Position numbers and translations under genes: made by a program
The notes under the pieces: model-generated
Seen by the model: only the letters and a program-made list of their open reading frames with translations
Database searches by the model: none
What the model was told of the DNA's origin: nothing
Part shown: piece after piece, positions 19,921-25,624 of the stretch
Layout: every line of letters begins with the position of its first letter
Position numbering within the stretch: the stretch's first letter is position 1
Source of the DNA: CAMLHU01 sp049680185
GTDB taxonomy: Bacteria; Gemmatimonadota; Gemmatimonadetes; Gemmatimonadales; GWC2-71-9
Direction of reading: 5' to 3'
Assembly (NCBI GenBank): GCA_049680185.1
Contig: JBAUHI010000054.1
Coordinates: 1-25,624, forward strand
DNA length: 25,624 nucleotides

Positions 19921-20177
19921 TGGACGACATCGTGGCCATGATCCTCCTCTTCGGCGGTGGTACGGCCATCGCGATCTCGTTCAGCCCGATCGGGGCTGCG
20001 ATCGCGGCGCGGATCCGTGGTAACGCCGCAGTGGTCGACACCGATCCCCAGGTCCTGGCCGAGCTCGACGACCTGCGGGGCCAGTTGAGTGAGCTCCATG
20101 AGCGGATGGACTTCTCCGAACGGCTGCTGGGCCAGGTCCGGCCGCGTGACGCCGCCGATGCGGGAGGGGTGAACTGA
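19920..20177 (+). CDS. Small membrane protein with coiled-coil signature, paralogue 3 of 9
   Basis: At 85 residues this is the shortest member. One span (about 4-22) runs into FSPIGAAIAARIRG, closely matching the post-span P-I-G motif of paralogue 1. The helix ELDDLRGQLSELHERMDFSERLLG carries the shared signature. The start is the ATG at 19920 overlapping the preceding stop (TGATG); a GTG one codon earlier is possible. It overlaps paralogue 4 by one base. No enzyme motif is present; an oligomerising membrane adaptor is the plausible role. Confidence 0.75.
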   Translation: MDDIVAMILLFGGGTAIAISFSPIGAAIAARIRGNAAVVDTDPQVLAELDDLRGQLSELHERMDFSERLLGQVRPRDAADAGGVN

Positions 20178-20536
20178 TGGCCGATCATGAACCACGCGGT
20201 AGGTTCGGGTCGCTATTGCCGATCGGAGCGCTCCTCGTGATCGGCTACGTGGTCGTGGCGTTGAACGTCGGCGTCCCGTTCGCGATCCCCGGGTTCATCT
20301 TCCTGGTGGGTGGAGGGATCGGCTTCCTCTTTACGCCGATGGGCAGGGCGCTCACCCGGAGCATGGAAGCCGATGCCGGCCTGCCCCACCCGGAGATCCC
20401 GAGCGAGTTGTTGGGTGAACTCGACGAGTTGCGGGCCCGCGTCGCTGAGCTCGAAGAGCGCCAGGACTTCTCGGAGCGGCTGCTGGCCCGGAAGGATGGC
20501 GAATCGATGACCCAGGGTGGGGAGCGGCGGGAATGA
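20177..20536 (+). CDS. Small membrane protein with coiled-coil signature, paralogue 4 of 9
   Basis: The 119-residue protein has two hydrophobic spans (about 12-31 and 34-54), then TPMGRALTRSM, another version of the post-span P-x-G motif. The coiled coil LLGELDELRARVAELEERQDFSERLLA carries the signature, followed by a polar tail of 18 residues. The two-span arrangement matches paralogue 1. It starts at the TGATG overlap with paralogue 3 and ends in an ATGA overlap with paralogue 5. The N-terminal segment before span 1 (MADHEPRGRFG) is polar and likely cytoplasmic. Confidence 0.76.
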   Translation: MADHEPRGRFGSLLPIGALLVIGYVVVALNVGVPFAIPGFIFLVGGGIGFLFTPMGRALTRSMEADAGLPHPEIPSELLGELDELRARVAELEERQDFSERLLARKDGESMTQGGERRE

Positions 20537-20808
20537 ATCCAACCGACATCTATGACATCATCATGGCCACGATGTTCGGGTTGATTCTGCCGTTCGGGTT
20601 GGCCGGGCTGATACTCTACGCGCGGGCCCGGAGCCGGCGGCAGGAATTGGAGGTGCAAGGCCGGGCCGATCCGGCGGTCTTGGTTGAGCTGGATCAGTTG
20701 CGGGCCCATCTTGCCGAGGTCGATGAGCGGCTTGATTTCGCGGAACGGATGCTGGCCCAGCAAGCCGACCCGCATGCGTTGCGCCCCCCGGAAGGGTCGG
20801 CGCGCTGA
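20533..20808 (+). CDS. Small membrane protein with coiled-coil signature, paralogue 5 of 9
   Basis: The 91-residue protein has one span (about 9-30, IIMATMFGLILPFGLAGLILY), a basic RARSRRQ stop-transfer stretch, and the helix VELDQLRAHLAEVDERLDFAERMLA. The tail is short and proline-rich. The basic stretch after the span puts the coiled coil in the cytoplasm. Size and layout are the closest of the nine to E. coli PspB (about 74 residues: span, basic patch, coiled coil). It overlaps paralogue 4 by ATGA and paralogue 6 by one base. Confidence 0.76.
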   Translation: MNPTDIYDIIMATMFGLILPFGLAGLILYARARSRRQELEVQGRADPAVLVELDQLRAHLAEVDERLDFAERMLAQQADPHALRPPEGSAR

Positions 20809-21149
20809 TGGAGGACGTGTCCGGGGGGATGTGGGCGGTGCTTGCCGTCCTCGGCGGGATCGGTATCCTGACCGGAATGGGCGCTCCCATCGCATTGGCC
20901 GTCGGGTTGCCGATCGGGGTCGCGGGAGTGCTCGGCTGGAGTCGCTGGGCATTCGTGAAATGGGCGCGCCGGCCCGACGCGGCAGTGGGCCTCACATCCG
21001 GCGAGGTGGACGCGATGCGATTCCGGCTCGATGACGTGGAGGCGCTCCAGGCGCGGTTGGCCGAGGTGGAGGAGCGGCTCGACTTTTCCGAACGGCTGTT
21101 GGCACAGCATGGCGCGCCCGCCGAGGCGGTGCGGAGCGGGAGGATCTGA
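20808..21149 (+). CDS. Small membrane protein with coiled-coil signature, paralogue 6 of 9
   Basis: The 113-residue protein has a long Gly-rich hydrophobic region (about 8-45) that could be one or two spans, then FVKWARRPD, a linker, and the helix VEALQARLAEVEERLDFSERLLA. The coiled coil is preceded by an extra heptad (MRFRLDDVE) also seen in paralogue 1 (LRFQVEDLR). It is coupled to its neighbours on both sides by TGATG overlaps. Confidence 0.76.
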   Translation: MEDVSGGMWAVLAVLGGIGILTGMGAPIALAVGLPIGVAGVLGWSRWAFVKWARRPDAAVGLTSGEVDAMRFRLDDVEALQARLAEVEERLDFSERLLAQHGAPAEAVRSGRI

Positions 21150-21421
21150 TGGGGCCCTGGGTCTGGTGGGGCACGCCGCAGTGGATCTTCGGAGCGATCG
21201 CGATCTGGGTGATCTTCGGTCGGCGCTGGTCGCGTGGGCGGGACCGGGTGGGTGCCGAGCGGCACGACGCACTGGCGGCCGAGGTGGATGACCTGCGGCG
21301 GCGGCTGGCTGACCTCGAAGGGGAGCGTGACCGGTTGTCCGAGGTGGAGGACCGTCTCGACTTCACCGAGCGGATGCTATCGAAGTCCGGACCAGCGAGT
21401 TCCTTGCGCGAGGAGAACTGA
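21149..21421 (+). CDS. Small membrane protein with coiled-coil signature, paralogue 7 of 9
   Basis: The 90-residue protein has a Trp-rich N-terminus and one short span (MGPWVWWGTPQWIFGAIAIW, residues 1-20 to about 24), a basic GRRWSRGRDR patch, then a longer coiled coil with an extra heptad (LEGERDRLSEVE) before DRLDFTERMLS. The Trp clusters could lie at the membrane interface. It is preceded by a TGATG overlap and followed after one base by the TTG start of paralogue 8. Confidence 0.75.
   Translation: MGPWVWWGTPQWIFGAIAIWVIFGRRWSRGRDRVGAERHDALAAEVDDLRRRLADLEGERDRLSEVEDRLDFTERMLSKSGPASSLREEN
21410..21415 (+). promoter_or_regulatory. Ribosome binding site deciding a TTG start
   Basis: GAGGAG lies 7 bases before TTG 21423, inside the end of paralogue 7. 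It supports TTG rather than the ATG at 21462 as the start of paralogue 8. Confidence 0.55.
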
Positions 21422-21422
21422 C

Positions 21423-21737
21423 TTGATCCAAGGTCTTCCGCCGGTCCCGCCAGCGCCACCGATGGTCGTGCAGGGGGGCGGACACGATCCGGGGATGCTC
21501 ATCTTCGCGCTCGCCGTGGTCGCCGCCATCACGCTGGTCCTGTTCCCGCTGGTGCGTGCCTGGGCACGGCGCTTGGAAGGTGGTGCGCCGCGCGATGACA
21601 GCGACTCCCATCTGGGGGCACGGGTGGAGCACCTGGAGCAGCGCCTGGCCGATGCCGAAGAGCGGCTCGACTTCGCGGAGCGGATGCTGGCGCGGGGCCC
21701 AGAACCGATGGCGCTCCCGCGGGAAAAGGCGGACTGA
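21423..21737 (+). CDS. Small membrane protein with coiled-coil signature, paralogue 8 of 9
   Basis: The 104-residue protein starts at TTG. Its N-terminus is proline-rich (GLPPVPPAPP), then one span (about 29-49, PGMLIFALAVVAAITLVLFP), a basic RAWARRLE patch, and the helix VEHLEQRLADAEERLDFAERMLA with a short tail. If ATG 21462 were used instead, the protein would lose 13 residues and keep the span and coiled coil. It ends in a TGATG overlap with paralogue 9. It is the only member of the cluster without an ATG start. Confidence 0.75.
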   Translation: MIQGLPPVPPAPPMVVQGGGHDPGMLIFALAVVAAITLVLFPLVRAWARRLEGGAPRDDSDSHLGARVEHLEQRLADAEERLDFAERMLARGPEPMALPREKAD

Positions 21738-22036
21738 TGGATCCGGGCGCCAGCATTACAATCATGTTCAGCGTCGCCGCGCTCGCGATCGGTGCCGTGC
21801 TGGTGCTTCGTGGCCCGCTGGGAAAGTCGATCGGGAAGATGCTCGAGACCCCGGACGAGAACGACCTTCCCTCCGCCCTGGCGTTGAGCGATGACCTTCG
21901 GGCGCGGCTGGCAGAGCTGGATGACCTTCGGGTCCGGCTGGCCGAAGTCGAAGAGCGGTTAGATTTCTCGGAACGTCTACTGACCCAGGGTCGCGAAGCC
22001 GCCGCCCTGCCCGGTCCCGCGGAGGGGGCACAATGA
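21737..22036 (+). CDS. Small membrane protein with coiled-coil signature, paralogue 9 of 9
   Basis: The 99-residue protein has one span (about 5-25, ASITIMFSVAALAIGAVLVL), then RGPLGKSIGKML, a further version of the post-span P-x-G motif, and a duplicated leucine unit (DDLRARLAELDDLRVRLAEVEE) leading into RLDFSERLLT. The duplication is visible in the DNA as two copies of a GATGACCTTCGGG-type segment (21889 and 21922). It overlaps the YbjN/CesT-like gene by ATGA, tying the small-protein cluster to the downstream pspA part of the operon. Confidence 0.76.
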   Translation: MDPGASITIMFSVAALAIGAVLVLRGPLGKSIGKMLETPDENDLPSALALSDDLRARLAELDDLRVRLAEVEERLDFSERLLTQGREAAALPGPAEGAQ

Positions 22037-22428
22037 TCACGGCGGAGGACGTCGAGGGATTCCTCGACCGGCTTGACGGTGGCACCCTGCAGGCCAACGC
22101 CGCTGGCGAGGGGCTCTGGCTGGTGCATACCCGGGATGGCCTCGAGGTGGCGGTCAACGCGGTGGCGCCCCTCCTGGTGCTCCGGATCAACGTGATGCGG
22201 CTCCCCAAGGACGCCAAGAAGCTGGCGGGCCTTTGCCGCAAGCTCCTCGAGTTCAACGCCAAGGACCTGACCCACGGTGCATACGGGATCGAAGGGGACG
22301 ACGTGGTGCTGACCGACACGCTTTCGCTCGACCGGACGGATTTCCAGGAGTTCGAGTCGAGCTTTGACACGATGACGCTGGCCCTGGCCCAGCACTTCGG
22401 CGCGCTGGCGCCCTATCGGGAGACCTGA
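22033..22428 (+). CDS. YbjN/CesT-like small soluble protein
   Basis: The 131-residue protein has no signal or membrane segment. The pattern of an N-terminal helix (TAEDVEGFLDRL), two or three strands (LWLVHTRDGLEVAVN, PLLVLRINVMRLP), a helix (KKLAGLCRKLLEFNA), strands (YGIEGDDVVLTDTLSLDR) and a final helix (EFESSFDTMTLALAQHF) fits the YbjN / type III secretion chaperone (CesT) alpha-beta fold. Such proteins bind partner proteins rather than catalyse. It lies between the nine membrane proteins and pspA, overlapping the former by ATGA and ending 4 bases before the pspA start, so it may act in the same complex. The fold call is by pattern, moderately sure. Confidence 0.72.
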   Translation: MITAEDVEGFLDRLDGGTLQANAAGEGLWLVHTRDGLEVAVNAVAPLLVLRINVMRLPKDAKKLAGLCRKLLEFNAKDLTHGAYGIEGDDVVLTDTLSLDRTDFQEFESSFDTMTLALAQHFGALAPYRET

Positions 22429-22432
22429 CCCC

Positions 22433-23206
22433 ATGGGATTCTGGGATCGATTCTCGGCCCTCATCCGGTCGAACGTGAATGACCTCATCTCCCGGGCCGA
22501 GAACCCCGAGAAGATGCTCAATCAGCTGATCACCGACATGCGGGGTCAGTTGGCCAAGGCCAAGCAGCAGGTCGCGGCCGCCATCGCCGACGAGAAGAAG
22601 CTCCAGGCCGATGCCGAGTCGATGAAGAAGCAGGCGGAGGACTGGGAGCGCCGGGCGATGCTCGCGGTGCAGGAGAACCGCGACGATCTCGCCAAGCAGG
22701 CGCTGGTCCGGTTCAATGAGACCCTGCAGGGGGCCCAGCAGCTGCACGAGACGTGGGTCAAGCACAAGGCGGAGACCGAGAGCCTCAAGGGGTCACTGCG
22801 GGCCCTCAACGACAAGATCGAAGAGGCCAAGCGGAAGAAGAACATCCTCATCGCGCGGGCCCGGCGGGCCGAGGCGCAGCAGCGCATCCAGGAGACGATG
22901 TCCGGGATGTCGGACAAGAGCGCCTTCGAGAGCTTCGAGCGGATGCAGGAGAAGATCGAGGACCAGGAGCGGAAGGCCATCGCCTCGGCGGAGCTGCAGC
23001 AGGAATTCGAGGGCGACACCCTGGTCGAGCAGTTCAAGTCGCTCGAATATCACGGCAGCTCCGATCAGCAGCTCCTCGAGCTCAAGCAGAAGATGGGTGT
23101 GCTGGGGGCCGGCGGGACCCAGTCGGCCAAGCAGATCGGCAAGGGCGAGGACGTCGTGCTCGACGCCAAGGTCGTCGATGATGATGAGAAGGGCGTCGGT
23201 GCCTGA
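22433..23206 (+). CDS. pspA: PspA/IM30 (Vipp1-like) family protein
   Basis: The 257-residue protein is almost wholly helical, with the family start MGFWDRFSALIRSNVNDLI (an amphipathic membrane-binding helix), the conserved AENPEKMLNQLI segment, and a long coiled coil to about residue 190. A further helix and an acidic, disordered tail (DAKVVDDDEKG) make it longer than E. coli PspA (222 residues). PspA binds stressed inner membrane, forms rings or rods of ESCRT-III type and preserves membrane integrity; in enterobacteria it is controlled by the small membrane proteins PspB and PspC. It is the last gene of the operon and is followed by a hairpin. The stop codon overlaps the start of a heptamer array. 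Confidence 0.95.
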   Translation: MGFWDRFSALIRSNVNDLISRAENPEKMLNQLITDMRGQLAKAKQQVAAAIADEKKLQADAESMKKQAEDWERRAMLAVQENRDDLAKQALVRFNETLQGAQQLHETWVKHKAETESLKGSLRALNDKIEEAKRKKNILIARARRAEAQQRIQETMSGMSDKSAFESFERMQEKIEDQERKAIASAELQQEFEGDTLVEQFKSLEYHGSSDQQLLELKQKMGVLGAGGTQSAKQIGKGEDVVLDAKVVDDDEKGVGA

Positions 23207-23262
23207 GTGACTGAAGAGTGACGAGTGAAAAGTGAAGAGTAAACAGTGAACGGTGAACGGGG
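23205..23262. repeat. Heptamer array after pspA (GAGTGAA / CGGTGAA type)
   Basis: Units run GAGTGAC, a partial TGAA, GAGTGAC, GAGTGAA, AAGTGAA, GAGTAAA, CAGTGAA, CGGTGAA, CGGGG. The core GTGAA recurs every 7 bases. The array begins inside the pspA stop codon, and its last units form the left arm of the terminator hairpin. The core is shared with the repeats inside uvrA. Confidence 0.85.
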
Positions 23263-23284
23263 TCTCGCGAGGGGCCCCGTTCAC
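23253..23284. terminator. Hairpin terminator of the pspA operon
   Basis: A 10-bp perfect stem, GTGAACGGGG with CCCCGTTCAC, has a 12-base GC-rich loop and lies 46 bases after the pspA stop. It is probably the operon terminator, without a T-run. The left arm is made from heptamer repeat units. Confidence 0.65.
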
Positions 23285-23313
23285 GTTGGCCCGCCCCTTC
23301 TATATTCCACCGT

Positions 23314-23386
23314 CCGGTTCACCCGGTTCACCCGGTTCACCCGGTTCACCCGGTTCACTGTTCACCGTTCACCGTTGACTGTTCAC
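23314..23386. repeat. Nonamer array (CCGGTTCAC x5) followed by four heptamers
   Basis: Five exact CCGGTTCAC copies (23314-23358) are followed by TGTTCAC, CGTTCAC, CGTTGAC and TGTTCAC (23359-23386), ending 4 bases before the next ATG. The core GTTCAC is the reverse complement of the GTGAAC core of the array at 23205-23262, so the two arrays are inverted relative to each other. The unit length changes from 9 to 7 within the array. Confidence 0.93.
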
Positions 23387-23390
23387 CCAC

Positions 23391-24467
23391 ATGACCCCTC
23401 CCCGCTTCTTGATCCTTGCCGACGGCGATTTCACGCCGATGACGTCGAAGACCGCCAATGCGATCATCCGCTATCGCCCGGACCGCGTGGCCGGCGTGGT
23501 CGACCGTGCCCAGATGGGGCGCACGGTCCAGGACGTGCTGGGCTTTGGCGGGGCGACGCCGGTGGTCGGGTCGGTGCGAGAGGGCCTGGCGCTCGGTTTC
23601 GACGTGCTGCTGATCGGGATCGCGCCGCAGGGCGGTCGGCTTCCCGATGCATGGCGAGGGTGGATCCTCGAGGCCATCGAGGCGGGCAAGGAGGTCTGGA
23701 GCGGGTTGCACACCTTCCTGGGTGACGACCCGGTGCTGGCCCAGGCGGCGGCCATGCGGAAGGTCCGCGTTTGGGACATTCGGCGGGCGCCGACCGACCT
23801 GCCGGTGGCCTCGGGACTCGCCAAGGACGTAGCACCTTTCGTCATCCTCACCGTCGGCACCGACTGCAACGTCGGCAAGATGACCGCCCAGCTGCAGTTG
23901 GTCGAGCGGCTCAACGCCCGCGGAGTGCGGACGCGGTTCGTGCCGACCGGCCAGACCGGCATCATGCTCGAAGGGTGGGGGATCGGCGTCGATGCGGTGG
24001 TGGCGGACTTCATCGCCGGTGCGGCGGAGCGCCTGACGCTCGAAGGGGCCAAGGACGCCGACATCGTCCTGGTGGAGGGGCAGGGCAGCATCAACCATCC
24101 CGGCTATTCCGGTGTGACGCTGGGCCTGCTCCACGGGGCGTGCCCCGATGCGTTGCTGCTCTGCCATCAGTCGAGCCGCGTGCACATTGGGGACTATCGG
24201 GACGGCGCCTGGGTCCGGATCCCGCCGTTGTCGACCTACGTCCGCTGGTACGAGGAGATCGGCGGGATGGTCCACCCGACCAAGACCGTCGGCATCTGCC
24301 TCAACACGTATGACCTGGACGACCTGGGCGCACGGGCGGCCTGCAATGCGGCGAGCGTCGAGACCGGTCTCGTGGCCACCGATCCCGTGCGCTTCGATCC
24401 GGCGCCGTTGGTCGATGCCATTCTTGCGGCCCGACAGACGTACCTCGCACGACGCGGAGCCCGGTAG
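23391..24467 (+). CDS. DUF1611 / DgcN-family P-loop protein
   Basis: The 358-residue protein has an N-terminal Rossmann-like domain (FLILADGDF, then VAGVVDRAQMG) and a C-terminal P-loop domain with GTDCNVGKMT at 156-165, where most P-loops have a small residue for Asp-Cys. Following motifs are FVPTGQTGIM, VVADFIAGAAE and VLVEGQGSINHPGYSGVTLGLLHG. This is the DUF1611 family, members of which (DgcN) take part in D-glutamate catabolism, reportedly as N-acyltransferase with a partner racemase, DgcA. No DgcA-like gene is adjacent here. ATG 23391 follows directly after a repeat array and has no good ribosome site. It is convergent with nosY. The family is firm; the substrate is not. Confidence 0.88.
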   Translation: MTPPRFLILADGDFTPMTSKTANAIIRYRPDRVAGVVDRAQMGRTVQDVLGFGGATPVVGSVREGLALGFDVLLIGIAPQGGRLPDAWRGWILEAIEAGKEVWSGLHTFLGDDPVLAQAAAMRKVRVWDIRRAPTDLPVASGLAKDVAPFVILTVGTDCNVGKMTAQLQLVERLNARGVRTRFVPTGQTGIMLEGWGIGVDAVVADFIAGAAERLTLEGAKDADIVLVEGQGSINHPGYSGVTLGLLHGACPDALLLCHQSSRVHIGDYRDGAWVRIPPLSTYVRWYEEIGGMVHPTKTVGICLNTYDLDDLGARAACNAASVETGLVATDPVRFDPAPLVDAILAARQTYLARRGAR

Positions 24468-24506
24468 CGCGCGGTCGTTCCTGCCATCACGCTGGTCCTG
24501 CCAGGC

Positions 24507-25301
24507 TCAGAAATCCTTGCGGCGGAAGGTGCGCCAGCCGGCCAACGCGGGGAGTCCGGTCCACGCGGCGAGGGCCAGCGCGGCCGCAACGAACGCCCAT
24601 GCCGTCCCGAAAAAGTGGGACAGCGTGGCACCGGTGTAGCCGAGGAGCGCCGGGGCATCGAGCTGGAGGAGCAGCGCGATGCGGGCCGCGTCCACCGGGT
24701 TCAAGAGGCTCAGGATCGTGAGCGGGGCTTCGATCGGGTAGTCGCCCCAGGCGGTGATCACGAACAGGATCAGTGCATCATAGACGACGGCAAGTGCCAG
24801 CCAGGCCAGGAGCCCGGCACCCAGGCCCTTGGCGCGGTCGTCGAACCGGGTGGCCACGACGAACGCGACGCCGGTAAAGATGATGGTAAGGAGCACGCCG
24901 GCACCGAGGAGCGTCACGAGTGCCCCGCCGCTTCCGGCCCCGTCGGCGATGTGCCAGGCAAAGGGCAGCCCGACGCCGGCAAGGAACGCGAGGCAGAGCG
25001 GCAGGGTGAGTCCGCCCAGCAGTCCGGCATACAGGCTGCCTCGACCCACCGGCTGGACCAGCAGCATCTCGGTGAACTCCCGGGCACCGTAGAGATGCAT
25101 GGTCCCGAAGACCACGCTCACGAGCGGCACGAGGATCAGGACCACGTTGAGGAGGCTCACGACAGCCCGCGGGCCGCCACCGCCAAAGCGGAGCACCGCC
25201 TCGGTGATGACCAGGAGCAGGAGCCCGTACACCATCACCGCTCGGCTGCGCCGCACGTCGTCCAGTTCGAAGCGCAGGATCCGGACCGCCGTCCGCATCA
25301 T
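24507..25301 (-). CDS. nosY: NosY-like ABC-2 permease
   Basis: This 264-residue protein has six hydrophobic segments. The segment FGTMHLYGAREFTEMLLVQPVGRGSLYAGLLGGLTLPL matches NosY, which has the pattern REF-x-E-LLL-x-QP-x-x-R after the second span. NosY pairs with NosF and, with NosD, supplies the copper-sulphur site of nitrous oxide reductase. The start at 25301 overlaps the stop of the upstream ATPase, as is common in nosFY. An ATG one codon later, 5 bases after GGGGG, is equally possible. The gene ends 39 bases from the convergent DUF1611 gene. nosZ and nosD are not in the window and would lie to the right. Related ABC-2 permeases with other roles cannot be excluded. Confidence 0.8.
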   Translation of the reverse strand: MMRTAVRILRFELDDVRRSRAVMVYGLLLLVITEAVLRFGGGGPRAVVSLLNVVLILVPLVSVVFGTMHLYGAREFTEMLLVQPVGRGSLYAGLLGGLTLPLCLAFLAGVGLPFAWHIADGAGSGGALVTLLGAGVLLTIIFTGVAFVVATRFDDRAKGLGAGLLAWLALAVVYDALILFVITAWGDYPIEAPLTILSLLNPVDAARIALLLQLDAPALLGYTGATLSHFFGTAWAFVAAALALAAWTGLPALAGWRTFRRKDF

Positions 25302-25624
25302 CGTCCCCCTTCCATCACCATCAGCTTGGCCACCGCGCGCTCCAGCCGCTGCTCCCCGGTGATCGCGAGCAGGTGCCGGAGCGGTCCGCGGAACCGTACC
25401 CGCCCGTCGAGCATGAAGACGATGTCGTCGGCCAGGTCCTCGATCTCCCCCAGCAGGTGGGAGGTGAGGACCACGGTGGTACCGGCGGCGCGTTCCTGGC
25501 GCAGACGGTCCTTGAGGTGGCCGCTCGACACCGGGTCGAGCCCGGCGGTCGGCTCATCGAGGATCAAGAGCGTGGGCCGGAAGGCCAGAGCGAGCGCCAG
25601 GCTCAGCTTCTGGCGGGTGCCGCC
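25298..25624 (-). CDS. nosF: NosF-like ABC ATPase (partial, runs off right edge)
   Basis: Only the C-terminal 108 residues are present. They begin in the signature motif (GGTRQKLSLALALAF), followed by Walker B LLILDEP, D-loop AGLDPVSS and switch His in LTSHLLGE. GTRQK and DEPTAGLDPVSS-x-x-LKD are typical of NosF. It would energise the NosY-type permease, whose start overlaps its stop. The N-terminus with Walker A lies beyond the window. The NosF assignment rests on these motifs and on the NosY-like neighbour. Confidence 0.82.
   Translation of the reverse strand, partial: GGTRQKLSLALALAFRPTLLILDEPTAGLDPVSSGHLKDRLRQERAAGTTVVLTSHLLGEIEDLADDIVFMLDGRVRFRGPLRHLLAITGEQRLERAVAKLMVMEGGR

Noticed and set aside
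23314..23386. CRISPR or phage attachment site
   Set aside because: Nine- and seven-base tandem units without spacers; no integrase or tRNA beside them.

Overview
The window is GC-rich, densely packed bacterial DNA with many overlapping stop/start codons. Large multihaem cytochromes c, a Ccm (System I) cytochrome maturation cluster, NosF/NosY-type ABC genes, lipoproteins and a probable beta-barrel protein indicate a Gram-negative, respiring organism. I suspect Gemmatimonadota from the overall gene style, but no rRNA or other marker in the window proves it. I recognised no tRNA, rRNA, insertion sequence, prophage or CRISPR array.

Layout. (1) 1-3545, minus strand: two multihaem cytochromes c. 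The upstream one is a lipoprotein with nine haem motifs; the downstream one is membrane-anchored, has at least twenty haem motifs and runs off the left edge. (2) 3625-8015, plus strand, divergent from the cytochromes: a cytochrome c maturation operon consisting of a zinc-ribbon/TPR-like membrane protein, ccmE, ccmF, a ccmH-like gene and a ccmI-like gene with a zinc-ribbon tail. It probably serves the adjacent cytochromes. Its CcmE carries Cys where the haem-binding His is expected, and its CcmH-like protein has an altered cysteine motif. (3) 8257-10184, minus: an unknown lipoprotein and a small probable beta-barrel protein, convergent with the ccm operon across a strong hairpin. (4) 10309-15638, minus: five genes joined by 4-base stop/start overlaps, encoding a TPR protein, a macro-domain-like protein, a transglutaminase-fold protein without its catalytic Cys, an ABC ATPase and an ABC permease. 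(5) 15812-18942, plus: uvrA and a coupled 71-residue protein. (6) 19254-23206, plus: nine consecutive small membrane proteins sharing a C-terminal coiled-coil signature, then a YbjN/CesT-like protein and PspA. This looks like an expanded envelope-stress (phage-shock-like) operon and is the most novel part of the window. (7) 23391-24467, plus: a DUF1611/DgcN-type P-loop protein. (8) 24507-25624, minus: nosY and partial nosF, the ABC pair associated with nitrous oxide reductase maturation.

A second theme is period-7 DNA repeats. Arrays of degenerate heptamers lie upstream of uvrA, on both sides of the terminator after pspA, and more weakly near 8190. The same kind of heptamers also lies in frame inside uvrA, where it adds about 25 residues that the UvrA family normally lacks.
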